From Nitriliruptorales bacterium (lineage in GTDB: Bacteria > Actinomycetota > Nitriliruptoria > Euzebyales > Egibacteraceae): a DNA stretch of 10,312 bases. A program made the translations under genes and the position numbers. The stretch lies in assembly GCA_007119305.1 (NCBI GenBank), contig SKPY01000492.1, positions 1 through 10,312 of the forward strand. Direction: 5' to 3'. This document shows positions 5,495 to 10,312 of the stretch, piece after piece; position 1 is the stretch's first letter; the number at the start of each line of letters is the position of its first letter. The notes below the pieces were generated by a model. The model did not search any database. It saw only the letters and a program-made list of their open reading frames with translations, and was not told where the DNA came from.

Positions 5495-7447
5495 ATGTCC
5501 GAGCCAGCCATCGAGAACCTGCTCCATGAGGGCCGCACGTTCCCGCCCCCCGACGACTTCGCCGCGCAGGCCAACGTCGCCGACCAGTCCGTCTACGACC
5601 AGGCCGACCGCGGCTGGCAGAAGTGGTGGGAGGGCCACGCCGAGCAGCTGCGCTGGATGAAGCCGTGGGACACCACGCTCGAGTGGACCCCGCCACACGC
5701 GCAGTGGTTCGTCGGCGGCCAGCTGAACGTGAGCGACAACTGCCTGGACCGGCACGTCGACGCCGGCCACGGCGACCAGGTCGCCTTCTACTGGGAGGCC
5801 GAGACCGGGGAGGGACGCGCCCTCACCTACGCCGAGCTGCGCGACGAGGTGTGCCGCTTCGCCAACGCGCTGAAGGACCTCGGGGTCCGCAAGGGCGACC
5901 GGGTCAACATCTACCTGCCGATGATCCCGGAGCTGCCGGTGGCGATGCTCGCCTGCGCGCGCATCGGCGCCATCCACTCGGTGGTGTTCGCCGGGTTCAG
6001 CGCCCAGGCCCTGATCGACCGCATCGAGGACGCCGAGTCCCACGTCGTCATCACCGCGGACGGCGCGTACCGCAAGGGGCAGGTCGTGCCGCTCAAGGAC
6101 TCGGCGGACGCGGCTATGGCCGCGACCGACAAGGTGGGCACCTGCATCGTCGTGCGTCGCACCGGGGCCGACGTGGCGTGGACGGAAGGCCGCGACCACT
6201 GGTACCACGAGCTCGTCGCCGGCCAGTCCACCGACTGCGAGCCCGAGCCCATGGACGCCGAGGACGTGCTCTACATCCTCTACACGTCCGGCACGACCGG
6301 GAAGCCGAAGGGCATCGTCCACACGTCCGGCGGCTACCTCACCCAGGTCGCGGCGACGCATCGGCTCGTGTTCGACGTGAAGCCCGACTCGGACATCTAC
6401 TGGTGCGCGGCCGACATCGGCTGGGTGACCGGCCACAGCTACATCGTCTACGGGCCGCTGGCCAACCGCACGACGTCGATCCTGTACGAGGGCGCGCCGG
6501 ACCACCCGGGCAAGGACCGCTTCTGGGCGATCGTCGAGAAGTACAAGGCGACGATCCTGTACACCGCCCCGACCGCGATCCGCGCCTTCATGAAGTGGGG
6601 CACCGAGCACCCGGACGCCCACGACCTGTCGAGCTTGCGGCTGCTCGGCAGCGTGGGGGAGCCGATCAACCCCGAGGCCTGGGTCTGGTACCACACCTAC
6701 ATCGGCGGCGGGCGCTGCCCGGTGGTGGACACCTGGTGGCAGACCGAGACCGGCGCGATCATGATCACCCCCCTGCCGGGCATCACCGCGACGAAGCCCG
6801 GCTCGGCCATGCGCGAGTTCCCCGGCATCAAGCCCGTCGTGGTGGACGAGGCGGGCGAGCCGGTGCCGCCGGGCGGCGGCGGCTACCTCACCCTCCAGCG
6901 GCCGTGGCCGTCGATGCTGCGCACGCTGTGGGGTGACGACGAGCGCTACCGGCAGACCTACTGGAGCCGCTTCGGCAGCCACGACATCTACCTCGCCGGC
7001 GACGGCGCCAAGCTCGACGACGACGGCCACATCTGGCTGCTGGGCCGGGTCGACGACGTGATGAACGTCTCCGGGCACCGCATCTCGACCACGGAGGTGG
7101 AGTCCGCCCTCGTGGCGCACCCCAAGGTGGCCGAGGCGGCGGTGACCGGCCGCAAGGACGAGCTGACGGGCCAGGCCATCGCGGCCTTCGTGACCCTCAA
7201 GGCCGGCAACGAGCCCGGCGACGAGCTGGCCGCCGAGCTGCGCGCCCACGTCGCCGACCAGATCGGCAAGATCGCCCGCCCGGCGAACATCCTGTTCACC
7301 GAGGACCTGCCCAAGACCCGCTCGGGCAAGATCATGCGCCGCCTGCTCAAGGACATCGCCGAGGGGCGTGAGCTCGGCGACGTCACCACGCTCGCCAACG
7401 CCGACATCGTCGAGGAGATCAAGGCGCACGCCGCAGCGGGCGAGTAG
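5495..7447 (+). CDS. acs: Acetyl-CoA synthetase (AMP-forming)
   Basis: A 650-residue protein, the usual length for Acs. It activates acetate with ATP to acetyl-AMP and transfers it to CoA, allowing acetate scavenging. Motifs in order: N-terminal ACAS domain (about 30-90), P-loop YTSGTTGKPKG (263-273), DIGWVTGHSY (307-316), GSVGEPINPEAW (385-396), VDTWWQTETG (411-420), AGDGAKLDDDG (501-511), GRVDDVMNVSGHR (517-529) and PKTRSGK (606-612). Val311, Thr312, Val387 and Trp415 line up with the residues that form the small acetate pocket of Salmonella Acs, supporting acetate over larger acids. Lys612 is the catalytic lysine regulated by reversible acetylation in many bacteria; no acetyltransferase or deacetylase gene is in the window. 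The ATG follows AAGGAG (5481-5486) by 8 bases. The gene lies 128 bases after prpE and ends at a strong hairpin. Confidence 0.95.
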   Translation: MSEPAIENLLHEGRTFPPPDDFAAQANVADQSVYDQADRGWQKWWEGHAEQLRWMKPWDTTLEWTPPHAQWFVGGQLNVSDNCLDRHVDAGHGDQVAFYWEAETGEGRALTYAELRDEVCRFANALKDLGVRKGDRVNIYLPMIPELPVAMLACARIGAIHSVVFAGFSAQALIDRIEDAESHVVITADGAYRKGQVVPLKDSADAAMAATDKVGTCIVVRRTGADVAWTEGRDHWYHELVAGQSTDCEPEPMDAEDVLYILYTSGTTGKPKGIVHTSGGYLTQVAATHRLVFDVKPDSDIYWCAADIGWVTGHSYIVYGPLANRTTSILYEGAPDHPGKDRFWAIVEKYKATILYTAPTAIRAFMKWGTEHPDAHDLSSLRLLGSVGEPINPEAWVWYHTYIGGGRCPVVDTWWQTETGAIMITPLPGITATKPGSAMREFPGIKPVVVDEAGEPVPPGGGGYLTLQRPWPSMLRTLWGDDERYRQTYWSRFGSHDIYLAGDGAKLDDDGHIWLLGRVDDVMNVSGHRISTTEVESALVAHPKVAEAAVTGRKDELTGQAIAAFVTLKAGNEPGDELAAELRAHVADQIGKIARPANILFTEDLPKTRSGKIMRRLLKDIAEGRELGDVTTLANADIVEEIKAHAAAGE

Positions 7448-7457
7448 CGGTCGGCCA

Positions 7458-7494
7458 CGTGGCCGCACCCGGCGGGGGAGCGGGTGCGGCCACG
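7458..7494 (+). terminator. Strong GC-rich hairpin after acs (probable U-less terminator)
   Basis: CGTGGCCGCACCCG (7458-7471) pairs perfectly with CGGGTGCGGCCACG (7481-7494): 14 base pairs around a 9-base loop, starting 10 bases after the acs stop. No T-run follows, as is common for actinobacterial hairpin terminators. The 5' arm also belongs to a competing 12-bp palindrome, GGCCACGTGGCC (7453-7464). A promoter for trpS begins only 20 bases further on, which fits a transcription-unit boundary. Confidence 0.75.
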
Positions 7495-7513
7495 CTGGGC
7501 TCCGGGCGGGCGT

Positions 7514-7542
7514 CTGACAGCGCCGCCCGAGATCCCTACGAT
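7514..7542 (+). promoter_or_regulatory. Promoter of trpS: -35 CTGACA, 17-bp spacer, -10 TACGAT
   Basis: CTGACA (7514-7519) matches the TTGACA consensus at five of six bases. It is separated by exactly 17 bases from TACGAT (7537-7542), a TAnnnT -10 box. The expected start near 7549 gives a leader of about 38 bases. It lies between the acs hairpin and the trpS SD. No T-box or Trp-rich leader peptide is evident in such a short leader. Confidence 0.65.
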
Positions 7543-7571
7543 GCATGGACTGCCCGTGACTGGGACCGGAA

Positions 7572-7578
7572 AGAGGAG
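7572..7578 (+). promoter_or_regulatory. Ribosome binding site supporting the trpS GTG start
   Basis: AGAGGAG lies 8 bases upstream of the GTG at 7587. The protein from this codon begins ARVFSGVQPSG, the conserved N-terminus of bacterial TrpRS, so no upstream extension is needed. Confidence 0.75.
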
Positions 7579-7586
7579 CGACGATC

Positions 7587-8567
7587 GTGGCCCGTGTGTT
7601 CAGCGGCGTGCAGCCGTCCGGTGCCCCCCACCTCGGCAACTACCTCGGGGCCTGGAGCCGCTGGGCCCGCGAGCAGTCGGACGGGCACTTCTACTGCATC
7701 GTCGACCTGCACGCGATCACCATCCCCCACGATCCGGCGGTGCTGCGCGAGCGCACCGTCGACCTCGCCTGCTGGCTGCTCGCCTGCGGCCTCGACCCCG
7801 ATGCCGCGACGTTGTTCGTGCAGTCCCACGTGCGCGAGCACAGCGAGTGCACATGGATCCTGAACTGCGTGGCCTCGATGGGTGAGCTGCAGCGCATGGT
7901 GCAGTTCAAGGAGAAGTCCGAAGGGCGTGACTTCATCTCGGTCGGGCTGTTCGACTACCCGGTGCTCCAGGCCGCCGACATCCTGCTCTACCACGCCGAC
8001 GAGGTGCCCGTGGGGGAGGACCAGCGCCAGCACGTCGAGCTCACCCGCGACATCGCGCAGCGGTTCAACAGCCGCTTCGGCGACACCTTCACGCTGCCGC
8101 GGGCGACCTTCCCGAAGACCGGCGCACGGATCATGGACCTCCAGCACGTCGACCGGAAGATGTCGAAGTCCGCGGAGTCGCCGCAGGGCACGATCGACCT
8201 CGCCGACAGCGAGGAGGCCACCCGCAAGAAGATCATGCGGGCGGTCACCGACTCCGGCTCGGAGGTGCGCGCTGCCCCGGACAAGCAGGGGATCACGAAC
8301 CTGCTCGACATGCTGTCGGCGGCCACCGGCAAGGACGTGGCGGACCTCGAGGCGCATTTCGTGGGCAAGGGCTACGGCGACTTCAAGCGTGAGGTGGCGG
8401 AGGCCGTCAACGGGGTGCTGCGTCCGGTCCGTGACCGCTACAGCGAGCTGCGCGACGACCCGGCGGCCGTCGAGGACCTGCTGCGCAAGGGTGCGGACCG
8501 GGCGCGTGCGGTGGCGGCGGCGACGATGGACGGCGTCCGCGCGCGGGTCGGCCTCCTGCTGCGGTGA
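7587..8567 (+). CDS. trpS: Tryptophanyl-tRNA synthetase
   Basis: This class I aminoacyl-tRNA synthetase charges tRNA-Trp with tryptophan using ATP, in the cytoplasm. Its 326 residues match the normal bacterial length (about 330). The Rossmann catalytic domain starts with FSGVQPSG and the HIGH-equivalent HLGN (15-18), followed by CIVDLHAIT (37-45). The conserved stretch YPVLQAADILLYHADEVPVG (124-143) runs into EDQRQHVELTRDIA, which contributes to Trp binding and the dimer interface. The class I signature KMSKS is intact at 191-195. The C-terminal helical domain (about 205-326) carries anticodon recognition. Translation starts at GTG with a good SD. The ABC-F gene follows after 25 bases on the same strand, so the two are probably one transcript. 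Confidence 0.96.
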   Translation: MARVFSGVQPSGAPHLGNYLGAWSRWAREQSDGHFYCIVDLHAITIPHDPAVLRERTVDLACWLLACGLDPDAATLFVQSHVREHSECTWILNCVASMGELQRMVQFKEKSEGRDFISVGLFDYPVLQAADILLYHADEVPVGEDQRQHVELTRDIAQRFNSRFGDTFTLPRATFPKTGARIMDLQHVDRKMSKSAESPQGTIDLADSEEATRKKIMRAVTDSGSEVRAAPDKQGITNLLDMLSAATGKDVADLEAHFVGKGYGDFKREVAEAVNGVLRPVRDRYSELRDDPAAVEDLLRKGADRARAVAAATMDGVRARVGLLLR

Positions 8568-8583
8568 CGGGTCGCGACGGTAC

Positions 8584-8588
8584 GGAGG
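8584..8588 (+). promoter_or_regulatory. Ribosome binding site of the ABC-F gene, short spacing
   Basis: GGAGG lies only 4 bases before the GTG at 8593, closer than at most genes here. The start is still preferred: no other in-frame start codon lies between the trpS stop and 8593, and the ABC homology begins within a few residues of it. Confidence 0.6.
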
Positions 8589-8592
8589 CGGC

Positions 8593-10312
<1,720 letters not shown>

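Noticed and set aside
3093..5696. 867-residue minus-strand frame opposite prpE
   Set aside because: It is a mirror of prpE with repetitive His/Arg/Val/Asp composition and no recognisable domain. The plus-strand frame has intact catalytic motifs and an SD.
7543..7586. T-box or Trp leader-peptide control of trpS
   Set aside because: The leader after the promoter is about 38 bases, too short for a T-box, and contains no short frame rich in Trp codons.
5390..7639. 749-residue minus-strand frame opposite acs
   Set aside because: Same antisense artefact: composition follows the complement of Acs codons and it crosses the acs terminator and the trpS promoter.

Overview
The window is very GC-rich, with G or C at nearly every third codon position, common GTG starts, Shine-Dalgarno (SD) sequences of the AAGGAGG type, and TAnnnT -10 boxes. 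This points to a high-GC actinobacterium (Actinomycetota). The lineage cannot be fixed more closely from the sequence alone. The content is chromosomal core metabolism and translation. I see no phage, transposon, integrase, CRISPR array, tRNA or rRNA, and no gene-free stretch longer than about 180 bases.

Layout. (1) Bases 1-204 (+): the C-terminal end of a membrane protein whose start lies outside the window. (2) 330-1199 (+): folD, a bifunctional one-carbon folate enzyme, behind a leader with a 14-bp direct repeat. (3) 1308-1931 (-): a small SAM-dependent methyltransferase resembling the METTL7/TMT1 type, convergent with folD and divergent from mdh. (4) 2058-2987 (+): mdh, an LDH-type malate dehydrogenase, followed after 42 bases by a small charged protein of unknown function (3030-3308). 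(5) 3486-5366 (+): a propionyl-CoA synthetase (PrpE/ACSS3 type). (6) 5495-7447 (+): acetyl-CoA synthetase (acs), closed by a strong GC-rich hairpin. (7) 7587-8567 (+): trpS, with the best promoter in the window. (8) 8593 to the window end (+): an ABC-F ATPase of the Uup type, cut by the window edge within its C-terminal coiled-coil domain.

How they fit together. prpE and acs activate propionate and acetate to their CoA thioesters, and mdh makes oxaloacetate, the partner of acetyl-CoA in the TCA and glyoxylate cycles. The 2058-7447 block therefore reads as a short-chain acid and central carbon neighbourhood. FolD supplies one-carbon units for purine and formyl-methionine synthesis. trpS and the ABC-F gene are 25 bases apart and probably co-transcribed; both act in translation. 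TAGGCT hexamers lie upstream of folD, mdh and acs, and CTGACA-17 bp-TACGAT lies upstream of trpS, suggesting ordinary housekeeping sigma-factor promoters.

I did not find a convincing undescribed system. The points most worth a second look are modest: unusual active-site motifs in FolD, the isolated methyltransferase, the small charged protein after mdh, perfect palindromes in the mdh and prpE upstream regions, and a low-complexity insertion with an altered signature motif in the first ATPase domain of the ABC-F protein.
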